From: Mycobacterium sp. HUMS_12744610
Lineage (GTDB): Bacteria > Actinomycetota > Actinomycetes > Mycobacteriales > Mycobacteriaceae
DNA: 64,000 nucleotides
Assembly: GCF_041206865.1 (NCBI RefSeq)
Contig: NZ_JBGEDP010000001.1
Coordinates: forward strand, 5,828,001-5,892,000
Direction of reading: 5' to 3'
Shown piece by piece: positions 54,111-62,798 of this stretch; within the stretch, counting starts at the first letter, position 1; each line of letters starts with the position of its first letter. Position numbers and translations under genes: made by a program. A model generated the notes under the pieces. The model had not been told where the DNA came from. It saw only the letters and a list, made by a program, of their open reading frames with translations, and did no database searches.

Positions 54111-55547
54111 ATGCGCGAATACCTGGATTTCTACATCGACGGCCGGTGGGTCGGTCCGGTGCGGCCCAACCCGTTCGACGTCGAGAACCCGGCGACCGAG
54201 CGGGTCGCCGGGAAGATCTCGCTCGGCTCGGCCGCCGACGTGGACGTGGCGGTCGCGGCCGCCCGGCGCGCCTTCGCCGGCTGGTCGCAGACCAGCCGCG
54301 AGCAGCGCCTCGAGCTGCTGAAGGCCATCCTCGCCGAATACGGCAAGCGCGCAGGCGATCTCGCCGACGCCGTCACCGAGGAGATCGGCGCACCGCCGTC
54401 GCTGGCGGCGGGTCCGCAGGTCGGGCTCGGGCTCGCGCACCTGGCCACCGCCATCGACGTGCTGAAGAACTTCGCGTTCTCCGAGCAACACGGCGCGACG
54501 CTGCTGGCCCGGGAGCCCATCGGCGTCTGCGGGCTGATCACGCCGTGGAACTGGCCGATCAACCAGATCGCGGTCAAGGTGTACCCCGCGCTGGCGACGG
54601 GCTGCACGATGATCCTCAAACCGTCGGAGGTCGCGCCGTTCTCGGCCTGCGTCTTCGCCGAGATCCTGGACGCCGCCGGCGTGCCGGCCGGGGTGTTCAA
54701 CCTGGTCAACGGCGACGGCCCGGGCGTGGGCATGGCGCTGGCCGGCCATCCCGACATCGACATGGTTTCCTTCACCGGCTCGACGCGCGCCGGCGTCGAG
54801 GTCGCGAAGAACGCCGCCCCGACGGTCAAGCGGGTGACCCAGGAGCTCGGCGGCAAGAGCCCCAACATCGTGCTCGACGACGCGGGCTTCGCTGACGGCG
54901 TGCGCGCCGGGGTGGCCAACATGATGCCCAATTCCGGGCAGAGCTGTAACGCGCCGTCGCGCATGTTGGTGCCGAACTCGCGCATGGACGAGGCCGTCGC
55001 CATCGCGCGGGAGGTCGCCGGCCAGGTGCGGGTGGGCGACCCCGACGACAAGACCGCGATCGGGCCCGTGGCGTCGCGGGCGCAGTTCGACAAGGTGCAG
55101 CGGCTGATCCAGACCGGCGTCGACGAGGGCGCGACGGTCGTCGCCGGCGGCCCCGGCCGGCCCGACGGCCTGGACACGGGCTACTACGTGCGGCCCACCG
55201 TATTCGCCGGCGTCACCAACGACATGACGATCGCGCGCGAGGAGATCTTCGGTCCGGTGCTGTGCATGCTCGGCTACGACGACCTAGACCATGCCGTCGC
55301 GCTGGCCAACGACACCGACTACGGCCTGGCCGGCTACGTCTCGGGGGCCGACCTCGACACGGCGCGCGCCGTGGCGCGCAGGATCCGGGCGGGGTGGGTG
55401 ACCATCAACCACGCCTTCGACCTGAATGCGCCGTTCGGCGGCTACAAGCGCAGCGGCAACGGCCGGGAGTGGAGCTCGTTCGGGTTCCACGAGTACCTGG
55501 AGGTCAAGAGCATCCTGGGCTACGCGCCCGACAAATCCGCCCAGTAG
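54111..55547 (+). CDS. NAD(P)-dependent aldehyde dehydrogenase
   Basis: 478-residue ALDH. Motifs: CGLITPWNWPINQIAVKVYP (oxyanion Asn), the cofactor loop FTGSTRAGVEVAKNA, the general base Glu in VTQELGGKSPNIVLDD and the catalytic Cys in MPNSGQSCNAPSRMLV, with EEIFGPVLCMLGYDD further on. The family motif NNAG-like end is KRSGNGREWSSFGFHEYLEV. It oxidises an aldehyde, perhaps the product of the preceding ThDP enzyme, to an acid that the operon's ligases or CoA-transferase can activate. GGAGAAGGAGG precedes the ATG. Last gene of the operon. Confidence 0.93.
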   Translation: MREYLDFYIDGRWVGPVRPNPFDVENPATERVAGKISLGSAADVDVAVAAARRAFAGWSQTSREQRLELLKAILAEYGKRAGDLADAVTEEIGAPPSLAAGPQVGLGLAHLATAIDVLKNFAFSEQHGATLLAREPIGVCGLITPWNWPINQIAVKVYPALATGCTMILKPSEVAPFSACVFAEILDAAGVPAGVFNLVNGDGPGVGMALAGHPDIDMVSFTGSTRAGVEVAKNAAPTVKRVTQELGGKSPNIVLDDAGFADGVRAGVANMMPNSGQSCNAPSRMLVPNSRMDEAVAIAREVAGQVRVGDPDDKTAIGPVASRAQFDKVQRLIQTGVDEGATVVAGGPGRPDGLDTGYYVRPTVFAGVTNDMTIAREEIFGPVLCMLGYDDLDHAVALANDTDYGLAGYVSGADLDTARAVARRIRAGWVTINHAFDLNAPFGGYKRSGNGREWSSFGFHEYLEVKSILGYAPDKSAQ

Positions 55548-55569
55548 TCCCGGCGAGAGCGGCTGTCGC

Positions 55570-56031
55570 TCACGCGGATTCGAAGTGGCGCCGGATACCG
55601 GCCAGCATCGCGGTGTGCGCTTTGACCGCTTCGCGCGTCGTCACCGGGGCCAGCGGCCGCGGCGCCCTGATGCGGATGCGCTCGGTGAGCCGGGTGCCGC
55701 CGCCGGCCGGCTCGAAGCTCACCGTTCCCCGCAGCCGCACCCCGGGGGACTGGTCGGCCTCGGTCCGCACGTCGCCGTCGGCCGGCACGTGCAGCGTCGC
55801 CCGGTAGGTGATCCGCAACGTCAACGGCCCCAGCGGGATCCGGTCGACCACGCGATAGCCCTGGCGGTAGCCGTCGGGGGTGTCGACGCGCGGCCCGGCC
55901 ACCACGGACACGATCAGCGGATGCACGACCTTGATGTTGTCCAGGTCGACGTAGAAGTCGCGGACCCGATCCGGTGCGGCGGGCACCTGTTCGGACAGCG
56001 TCCGCTCGGCGTGGGCGAACCACCAACTCAT
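55570..56031 (-). CDS. SRPBCC-family protein
   Basis: 153-residue helix-grip protein: SWWFAHAERTLSEQVPAAPD, RVRDFYVDLDNIKVVHPLIV, a central VRLRGTVSFEPAGGGTRLTE and a long C-terminal helix REAVKAHTAMLAGIRRHFES. The family binds lipids or polyketide-like ligands in a deep cavity. It is convergent with the aldehyde dehydrogenase, so is not part of that operon. No catalytic function can be assigned. Confidence 0.78.
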   Translation of the reverse strand: MSWWFAHAERTLSEQVPAAPDRVRDFYVDLDNIKVVHPLIVSVVAGPRVDTPDGYRQGYRVVDRIPLGPLTLRITYRATLHVPADGDVRTEADQSPGVRLRGTVSFEPAGGGTRLTERIRIRAPRPLAPVTTREAVKAHTAMLAGIRRHFESA

Positions 56032-56145
56032 GGGTGACAACCTATCCCGGCGCGGGCGGCCGGCACGCGCGAAGGCCGCCGCGCCGCCAAGGTTCCCGCC
56101 GGCGGCGTATTCCCTCACCCGCGGAATTGACCTAACGTGTCATGA

Positions 56146-56370
56146 ATGGAGCCAGATGGAACTCCGGAGTCGGTGCCGGTCGAGAAATTGCACTCGGGCG
56201 ACCCGATCATCGATTGTGGTCAGCGCTACATCGTTCTCGAATCCAAAACCCTCGGCGAGGGTTGCGTGGTCCTCGAGCTGGAGTCCAGGGTGGACCACCA
56301 CCTGCAGGTCATCGAGAAGACCTTCCCGGCGGGGTACCAGGTCGGACGCTCGAACCACCGGTATCTGTAG
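56146..56370 (+). CDS. Small hypothetical protein
   Basis: 74 residues: VEKLHSGDPIIDCGQRYIVL, ESKTLGEGCVVLELESRVDH and HLQVIEKTFPAGYQVGRSNH. The alternating hydrophobic pattern suggests a small beta-barrel or SH3-like fold. ATG 56146 has only a weak ribosome site. Codon usage is less GC-biased than in neighbours (TTGCAC, GATTGT, TCCAAA). I do not recognise a family. A stem-loop lies 70 nt downstream. Confidence 0.5.
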   Translation: MEPDGTPESVPVEKLHSGDPIIDCGQRYIVLESKTLGEGCVVLELESRVDHHLQVIEKTFPAGYQVGRSNHRYL

Positions 56371-56443
56371 GCCCGATTTCCCGGGCCGGGCAGCGCGTGC
56401 CGTATTCCTGCCGCCACTCCATTTCCTCTGACGCCCAGGCCAT

Positions 56444-56478
56444 TTCAGGAGGCGATCACGCCATCGGGGCCTCCTGAA
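56444..56478 (+). terminator. Perfect 10-bp inverted repeat downstream of the small ORF
   Basis: TTCAGGAGGC (56444-56453) and GCCTCCTGAA (56469-56478) are perfect complements with a 15-nt loop. It is probably a terminator for the small ORF or a 5' structural element ahead of ctpI. In the rest of the 331-nt gap (56371-56701) I see no gene or clear promoter. Confidence 0.45.
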
Positions 56479-56701
56479 CCCCGGCCACGCGCCCGTGCTC
56501 CACGTTTCGCCCTCCGGCGAACCCGGTAAGCTTTCCGGAAGTGAAGCGATTCGACACGCCGGTGACCGCGCGATTCCCGGGCCGCCGCAGTCATCGGTGT
56601 CATCGCCCGGCCTCGGTCCCGCGCAGTCCCGCGCACCTGTGGACAGGCTCCCGGCACGCCAGGATCATTAGGCGCGGTAGACGTGATCGAAGGGTGACGG
56701 A

Positions 56702-59700
56702 ATGAGGATTCCCGGTGTGGCCGGCATCATCGCCGGTGTGACCGGCGGAGCCGCGGAGGTCCTCCGAGCCGGCGTCTCCACCGCGGCCGGCGCCGTGGGC
56801 GCGGTGCAGATGCTGACCAGTCCGGTCACCGAACTGGCCGGTCCCGTGATGCAGTCGATGGCGCAGACGACGGGCCGGGCGATCGGCATGGGCAGTGCCT
56901 CCTCCAACGGTTCGGCGAACCACGCCATGCCGCAGGTGCGCTGGCAGAGCGGGCGCCGGGTGCACCTCGACCTCGACCCGCTGCTGCCGTTCCCCAGCTG
57001 GCACGAGCACGCGCCGGTCGTCGAGGAGCCGGTGCGCAGGATCCCCGGCGTGGCCACGGCCCACGTGGAGGGGGCCCTGGGCCGGCTGGTGGTCGAACTG
57101 GACAGCGACGCCGACTGCGACGCGGTCCTCGACGAGGTGCGCCGCACGGTCTCCCGCGTGGCCGAGGACCTGACCCTGGCCGGGGCGCGACCGGCCACCC
57201 GCACCGCACCGTTCGCCGACCCGGGCAACCCGCTGGCGATCCTGGTGCCCCTGACGGCCGCGGCGATGGACGTCGCCGCGATCGGTGCCGCGGTCACCGG
57301 CTGGGTGGGCCGGCTGCCCGTCGCGCCGCGCAGCGCGCGCGCCGCGTCGGCCCTGCTGAACCATCAGCCCCGGATCGTCTCGGTCCTGGAGTCGCGGCTG
57401 GGCCGCGTCGGCACCGACGTTTTGCTCAGCGCCTCGGCGGCGGTGTCCAACGGGCTGACCCAGGCGATCGGCACGCCGATGCTGGACCTGGCGCAACGCA
57501 GCCTGCAGATCTCCGAGGCGGCGGCACACCGGCAGCGCTGGCGTGAGCGCGAGCCCGAGCTCGCCTCGCCGCGGCGGCCGCAGGCCCCGGTGGTGCCCGT
57601 CATCTCGTCGGCCGGACCCAAATCGCAGGCCCTGCGCCACAACTCGGCGGCCGCGGCCGCCGGTGAGGCGTCCCACGTCATGGTCGGCGGCGCCGTCGAC
57701 GCCGCCATCGACACCGCGAAGGGTTCGATGGCCGGGCCCGTCGAGGAGTACGCGGACCAGGCCGCCAACGCGTCGCTGATCGCCGCGGCGACCGCCTTGC
57801 TGGCCGGCGGTGGCACCGAGGACGCCGCCGGCGCGCTGCTGGCCGGGGTGCCCAGAGCCGCCCACATGGGCCGCCAGACGTTCGCCGCGGTGCTGGGCCG
57901 CGGGCTGGCCAACGCCGGGCAGCTGATCCTCGACCCCGGGGCCCTGCGCCGGCTGGACCGGGTCAAGGTCGTCGTCATCGACGGGGCGGCGCTGCGCGGC
58001 GACCACCGCGCCGTGCTGCGGGCGCACGGGGACATGCCAGGCTGGGACGACGACCGGGTCTACGAGGTCGCCGACGCGCTGCTGCACGCCGAACAGCCGC
58101 CCGAACCCGACCCCGACGAGCTGCCGGCCACCGGGGCGCGGCTGCGCCGGGTGCCCACCCAGGGCCCGTCGGCGGCGCCGGCCCAGGGCCTCGAGCACGC
58201 CGACCTCGTCGTCGACGGCGAGATCGTCGGCAGCATCGACGTGGGCTGGGAGGTCGATCCCTTCGCGATCCCGCTGCTGCAGACCGCGCACCGCACCGGC
58301 GCCCGGGTGGTGCTGCGCCACGTCGCGGGCACCGAGGACCTCACCGCCAGCGTCGCCGTGACCCACCCGCCGGGCACGCCGTTGCTGAAGCTGGTGCGCG
58401 AACTGCGCAGCGACCGCGGGCCGGTGTTGCTGATCACCGCGCTGCACCCGGATTTCGCCTCGACCGACACGCTGGCGGCGCTGGCCGTCGCCGACGTCGG
58501 CGTCGCCCTCGACGATCCCCACGCCGCGACACCGTGGACCGCGGACATCATCACCGGCACCGATCTGGCCGCGGCGGTGCGGATCCTGTCCGCGTTGCCG
58601 ATCGCCCGCGAGGCCACCGAATCGTCGGTGCGCCTCGCCAAGGGCGGCAGCACCCTGGCCGGGCTGCTGCTGGTGACCGGCGACCCGCGGGCCACCACCA
58701 ACCCCCTGGCGTTGCAGCGCTGGCTCAACCCGGTCAACGCCGCGGCCGCGGCCGCGCTGGTGCAGGGCGCGTTCTCGGCCACCCGGGTGCTGCGCCAGCC
58801 CGTGCCCACCCCCCAACCGCTGACCGCCTGGCACGCACTGGATCCCGAGATCGTCTACTCCCGGCTGTCCAGCCGCACCCGGCCGCTGGCCATCGAGCCC
58901 GGCATCGCGCCGTGGCAACGCGTGCTCGACGACCTGTCCTACAACCCGGCGCTGGCGCCGCTGCGGGGGCCGGCGGCCCAGCTGGGGCGGCTGTTGTCCG
59001 CCACCCGGGCCGAGCTCGCCGACCCGTTGACGCCGATCCTGGCGGTGGGCGCGGCGGCGTCGGCGATCGTCGGCAGCAACATCGACGCGCTGCTGGTCGC
59101 GGGCGTGATGACCGCCAACGCGATCGTCGGCGGGATGCAGCGGTTGCGGGCCGAGGCGGCCGTGGCCGAGCTGTTCGCCGAACAGGACCAGCTCGCGCGC
59201 CGCGTCGTCCTTCCCACGATGGCGACGTCGCAGCGGCGGCTGGCGGCGCGCTCCGCACCGCGCACGGCGACGGTGAGCGCCAAGTCGCTGCGCCCGGGCG
59301 ACGTGATCGACCTGGTCGCCCCCGAGGTGGTGCCCGCGGATGCGCGCCTGCTGGTGGCCGAGGACCTCGAAGTCGACGAGTCCTTCCTCACCGGCGAGTC
59401 GCTGCCGGTCGACAAGCAGGTCGACCCCGTCGCCGTCACCGATCCCGACCGGGCCAGCATGCTGTTCGAGGGCAGCACCATCGTCGCCGGGCGCGCCCGG
59501 GCGATCGTGGTGGCCACCGGCGCCGGCACCGCGGCGCAGCGCGCGATCTCGGCCATCGCCGATGTCGAGTCGGCGGCCGGGGTGCAGGCGCGGTTGCGGG
59601 AGTTGACCAGCAAGGTGCTGCCGCTGACGCTGGCCGGCGGCGCCGCGGTGACCGGTTTGGCGTTGGTGCACAAGGGATCGCTGCGTCAGGCCGTGGCCGA

Positions 59701-61591
59701 CGGCGTCGCGATCGCGGTGGCCGCGGTCCCCGAGGGCCTGCCGCTGGTGGCCACCCTCGCCCAACTGGCCGCCGCCCAGCGGTTGTCCCGGCGCGGGGCG
59801 CTGGTGCGCACCCCGCGCGCGGTCGAGGCGCTGGGCCGGGTCCAGACGGTGTGCTTCGACAAGACCGGCACGCTCACCGAGAACCAGCTGCGGGTGGTGC
59901 GCAGCGTCCCGCACGAAGTCGCCGTCGACGGCGAGTTGCCCGCGGCGACCGACCCGCGGGCCGCGGCGGTGCTGCGGGCGGCCGCCCGCAGCAGCACCCA
60001 GCCGCAGAACGGGCAGGGGCACGCGCACGCCACCGACGAGGCCATCCTCACCGCCGCGAAGTCCCTGAACGGGCAAGGCGATTCGGAGTGGACGCTGCTC
60101 GCCGAGGTGCCGTTCGAGTCCAGCCGCGGCTATGCCGCCGCGATCGGGACCGTGGGCGCCGACGCGGAGCCGACGCTGGTGGTCAAGGGCGCCCCCGAGG
60201 AGATCCTGCCGCGCTGCCGCTTCGCCGACGCCGACGCCGGCCTCGACCACGCCGAGGCCCTGGTCCTGCGCCTGGCCGAGCAGGGCCTGCGCGTGCTGGC
60301 GGTGGCGCAACGCCGTTGGGAGCACGGGACGAGCGAGGACGACACCGACGCCGACGCGGTCGACGCGGCCGCGCACGACCTCGAGGTGATCGGCTACGTC
60401 GGTCTGGCCGACACCGCGCGCGAATCCGCGCGGCCGCTGATCGAGGCCCTGATCGCCGCCCGCCGCCGGGTGGTGCTGATCACCGGCGACCATCCGGTCA
60501 CCGCGCGGGCCATCGCGCGTCAGCTGGGGCTGCCATCGGACGCGCGGGAGATCACCGGCGCCGAACTCGCCGCCCTCGACGAGGAGGCCCGGGCCAAGGT
60601 CGCCGCCGACGTCCAGGTCTTCGCCCGCGTCAGCCCCGAACAGAAGGTGCAGATCGTCGCGGCGCTGCAGGCCTGCGGGCAGGTCACCGCGATGGTCGGG
60701 GACGGGGCCAACGACGCCGCCGCCATCCGGATGGCCGACGTGGGCATCGGGGTGAGCGGCCGGGGCTCGTCGGCCGCCCGCGGGGCCGCAGACATCGTGT
60801 TGACCGAGAGCGACCTCGGCGTGTTGCTCGACGCCCTGGTCGAGGGCCGCGGCATGTGGGGCGGTGTCCGGGATGCGGTGGGCATCCTGGTCGGCGGCAA
60901 CGTCGGCGAGGTGCTCTTCACCATCATCGGCACGGCGCTGGGCACGGGCCGGGCGCCGGTGGGCACCCGCCAGCTGTTGCTGGTCAACCTGCTCACCGAC
61001 ATGTTCCCCGCGCTCGCGGTGGCGGTCACGCCGCAATACCCCCAGCCCGACGAGGCCGACGAAGCGGCCGGCGCCGTGGCCGACACCGACGCCGAGGAAC
61101 TGCATCGCGCCTTCCAGCGGGCCGCCCTGGCGGGACCGGCGCCGTCGCTCGACGCGCCGCTGCTGCGCCAGATCGTCACCCGCGGCGCCGTCACCGCCGC
61201 CGGCGCGACGGCGGCGTGGGGCATCGGGCGCTACACCTTCGGCACCGAACGGCGCACGGCCACAATGGGTTTGACCGCGCTGGTGACGACGCAGCTGGCG
61301 CAGACCCTGTTGACGCGTCGCCACAGTCCGCTGGTGCTGGGCACGGCGCTGGGCAGCGCGGGCGTGCTGGTGGCCATCGTGCAGACCCCCGGCGTCAGCC
61401 ACTTCTTCGGTTGCACCCCGCTGGGACCGGTGGCGTGGAGCGGCGTCATCGGCGCCACGGCCGGCGCGACCGCCGTCTCGGTGCTGGCACCCAACTGGCT
61501 GGCCAGGCGGGTCGCGGCCCTGGAGCCCAAGGCCGCCGAGATCGCTACGCAGATCCCCGGCGTCTGGAATGGCGGCCCGAAGCCGGAATAG
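56702..61591 (+). CDS. ctpI: Giant P-type ATPase CtpI
   Basis: 1629-residue P-type ATPase, close in length to Rv0107c. The C-terminal half is a complete pump: TGES in DESFLTGESLPVDKQV (about 897), the helix 4 motif AAVPEGLPLVATLAQL (about 1007), the phosphorylation site CFDKTGTLTENQLR (Asp 1053), KGAPEE, and the hinge TAMVGDGANDAAAIRMADVG (about 1332). PEGL resembles Ca2+/Mg2+-type rather than heavy-metal CPx pumps. The N-terminal half looks like a degenerate second copy: VKVVVIDGAALRGDHRAVLR at Asp 427 in place of DKTGT, and TLAALAVADVGVALDDPHAA near 595 in place of the hinge. It is a membrane protein with unknown ion specificity. Confidence 0.93.
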   Translation: MRIPGVAGIIAGVTGGAAEVLRAGVSTAAGAVGAVQMLTSPVTELAGPVMQSMAQTTGRAIGMGSASSNGSANHAMPQVRWQSGRRVHLDLDPLLPFPSWHEHAPVVEEPVRRIPGVATAHVEGALGRLVVELDSDADCDAVLDEVRRTVSRVAEDLTLAGARPATRTAPFADPGNPLAILVPLTAAAMDVAAIGAAVTGWVGRLPVAPRSARAASALLNHQPRIVSVLESRLGRVGTDVLLSASAAVSNGLTQAIGTPMLDLAQRSLQISEAAAHRQRWREREPELASPRRPQAPVVPVISSAGPKSQALRHNSAAAAAGEASHVMVGGAVDAAIDTAKGSMAGPVEEYADQAANASLIAAATALLAGGGTEDAAGALLAGVPRAAHMGRQTFAAVLGRGLANAGQLILDPGALRRLDRVKVVVIDGAALRGDHRAVLRAHGDMPGWDDDRVYEVADALLHAEQPPEPDPDELPATGARLRRVPTQGPSAAPAQGLEHADLVVDGEIVGSIDVGWEVDPFAIPLLQTAHRTGARVVLRHVAGTEDLTASVAVTHPPGTPLLKLVRELRSDRGPVLLITALHPDFASTDTLAALAVADVGVALDDPHAATPWTADIITGTDLAAAVRILSALPIAREATESSVRLAKGGSTLAGLLLVTGDPRATTNPLALQRWLNPVNAAAAAALVQGAFSATRVLRQPVPTPQPLTAWHALDPEIVYSRLSSRTRPLAIEPGIAPWQRVLDDLSYNPALAPLRGPAAQLGRLLSATRAELADPLTPILAVGAAASAIVGSNIDALLVAGVMTANAIVGGMQRLRAEAAVAELFAEQDQLARRVVLPTMATSQRRLAARSAPRTATVSAKSLRPGDVIDLVAPEVVPADARLLVAEDLEVDESFLTGESLPVDKQVDPVAVTDPDRASMLFEGSTIVAGRARAIVVATGAGTAAQRAISAIADVESAAGVQARLRELTSKVLPLTLAGGAAVTGLALVHKGSLRQAVADGVAIAVAAVPEGLPLVATLAQLAAAQRLSRRGALVRTPRAVEALGRVQTVCFDKTGTLTENQLRVVRSVPHEVAVDGELPAATDPRAAAVLRAAARSSTQPQNGQGHAHATDEAILTAAKSLNGQGDSEWTLLAEVPFESSRGYAAAIGTVGADAEPTLVVKGAPEEILPRCRFADADAGLDHAEALVLRLAEQGLRVLAVAQRRWEHGTSEDDTDADAVDAAAHDLEVIGYVGLADTARESARPLIEALIAARRRVVLITGDHPVTARAIARQLGLPSDAREITGAELAALDEEARAKVAADVQVFARVSPEQKVQIVAALQACGQVTAMVGDGANDAAAIRMADVGIGVSGRGSSAARGAADIVLTESDLGVLLDALVEGRGMWGGVRDAVGILVGGNVGEVLFTIIGTALGTGRAPVGTRQLLLVNLLTDMFPALAVAVTPQYPQPDEADEAAGAVADTDAEELHRAFQRAALAGPAPSLDAPLLRQIVTRGAVTAAGATAAWGIGRYTFGTERRTATMGLTALVTTQLAQTLLTRRHSPLVLGTALGSAGVLVAIVQTPGVSHFFGCTPLGPVAWSGVIGATAGATAVSVLAPNWLARRVAALEPKAAEIATQIPGVWNGGPKPE

Positions 61592-61631
61592 ACGGAATCG
61601 TCACGCCGGATCGGCGTCGAAGAACCGCAAG

Positions 61632-62000
61632 GTGTTCCCGGGTGCGACCGAGCGGCCGATCGCGTTTGGCGCCGAGCTGGACGACCTCGAAACCCCCGCG
61701 CTCGGCTGGCTTTTCCCGGCCTGCGGTCTCGTCCTGTCCCTCGACGACGCCGGCCTCGCCTCCGGCGGGGTCAAGGTGGACACCGTGGTGGTCGACGGGC
61801 GGCGCCTGCTGCGCAGCCTGATGAGCTACCGGATCGCCGACGCGCTCGCGCGACTGCTCCGCGCCCAGACCGCCGACGTCGTCGTGTGCGCCGGCGACCT
61901 GCTGACCGAAAACGCGGTGCTGCGCAGCCGCATCCGAAGCGGGGTGGTGCGATCGCGCCTGCCGGTGCTGTTCGCGGAGGCCTCGGCCTCGGTCAGGTGA
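61632..62000 (+). CDS. Hypothetical protein downstream of ctpI
   Basis: About 122 residues if GTG 61632 is used; an ATG at 61569, inside the ctpI end, would add 21 basic residues. The sequence has strong GC3 bias and reads ALGWLFPACGLVLSLDDAGL, GGVKVDTVVVDGRRLLRSLM, SYRIADALARLLRAQTADVV and VCAGDLLTENAVLRSRIRSG. No family is recognised and no signal or long helix is clear. The last 8 nt overlap the convergent DsrE gene. It may be a real small gene or a 3'-end remnant. Confidence 0.5.
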   Translation: MFPGATERPIAFGAELDDLETPALGWLFPACGLVLSLDDAGLASGGVKVDTVVVDGRRLLRSLMSYRIADALARLLRAQTADVVVCAGDLLTENAVLRSRIRSGVVRSRLPVLFAEASASVR

Positions 62001-62463
62001 AGACGATCTGCCCGCCCGCGGCCAACTGGTAGAAGTCGCCGACCGTGATGATCTTGTCCTGAACCGGCTCGATGAAGTCGTCCGGGCCGAGACCGAACAG
62101 GTCCACCGACGCCTTGCAGGCGTACAAGCCGGCTCCGGTGTCGCCGATCATCTCGACGAACTCGGGCACCGACGGGATGTCGAGCTTTTCCATCCGGTCT
62201 TCCATGTAGCGCGTCATCAGCCCGGACACGCCGGGCAGGCCGCCGATCCAGGTGGGGATGTGCAGGCCCGGGTTGCCGACGGAGGCGAGCTTGATGCGCT
62301 TCTGCCTGCTCTTGTGAACGGCGTCCAGGCCGAAGAACGTGAAGAACAGGTTCGCCTCCATGCCCTCGGCGCGGGCGCCGTTCGCCATGATCAGGCCGGG
62401 GTAGATACCCTCCAGCGAGCCCTGGGAGATGACGATGGAGACCTTTTCGATCGCGCCGTCCAT
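61993..62463 (-). CDS. DsrE-family sulfur-relay protein
   Basis: 156-residue DsrE/DsrF/peroxiredoxin-like protein: EKVSIVISQGSLEGIYPGLI, MANGARAEGMEANLFFTFFG and LDAVHKSRQKRIKLASVG. The likely sulfur-carrying Cys is in TGAGLYACKASVDLFGLGPD, and the end is GDFYQLAAGGQIVFT. This layout matches the DsrE2/DsrE-like persulfide carriers. It lies 17 nt after dsrC and is third in an operon with an SQR-like flavoprotein, so it probably accepts sulfane sulfur in the cytoplasm. Confidence 0.87.
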   Translation of the reverse strand: MDGAIEKVSIVISQGSLEGIYPGLIMANGARAEGMEANLFFTFFGLDAVHKSRQKRIKLASVGNPGLHIPTWIGGLPGVSGLMTRYMEDRMEKLDIPSVPEFVEMIGDTGAGLYACKASVDLFGLGPDDFIEPVQDKIITVGDFYQLAAGGQIVFT

Positions 62464-62480
62464 GTGATGCTCCGTCCGTG

Positions 62481-62798
62481 TTAAATGCAGCCGATGGGCT
62501 TGGGAATTCCGGCGATTCGCGCAGCCACCTTCGCGGGTCCCTTCGGGAACAGCTGGTAGAGGTCCTTGATGCTGACGCCGGAGCTCTTGCTCAGCGCGCG
62601 CACCGACGGTCCGCTGCCGCTCTGCTCGTATTCGTGGCGCATCTGTTTGACGACCTGCCAATGCTGGTCGGTGAGCGTGGCAACGCCCCATTCCTGAGCG
62701 ATTTCGGGGGCCATGTCGGCGTTCCACTGCGTGGGATCGGTGAAGAATCCCTCGTCGTTCACGGTCACCTCGGTGCCCGCGTAGACCTTTGTCGTCAT
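62481..62798 (-). CDS. DsrC/TusE-family sulfur carrier
   Basis: 105-residue DsrC-like protein: EVTVNDEGFFTDPTQWNADM, APEIAQEWGVATLTDQHWQV, VKQMRHEYEQSGSGPSVRAL and LYQLFPKGPAKVAARIAGIP. The flexible C-terminal arm ends KPIGCI with the conserved penultimate Cys (CysA). The second Cys used in trisulfide formation by true DsrC is not seen, so this is the single-Cys TusE-like form. Its ATG overlaps the flavoprotein stop (ATGA). DsrC proteins accept persulfide sulfur from DsrE/TusBCD partners. Confidence 0.9.
   Translation of the reverse strand: MTTKVYAGTEVTVNDEGFFTDPTQWNADMAPEIAQEWGVATLTDQHWQVVKQMRHEYEQSGSGPSVRALSKSSGVSIKDLYQLFPKGPAKVAARIAGIPKPIGCI

Noticed and set aside
52076..54895. 939-codon frame over the CoA-transferase, ThDP and ALDH genes
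   Set aside because: Out-of-frame shadow of three genes with clear catalytic motifs.
56600..61402. 1600-codon open frame antisense to ctpI
   Set aside because: It is a shadow frame of a GC-rich gene: Arg/Gly/His-rich low-complexity translation, no domain, and full overlap with a clear P-type ATPase on the other strand.
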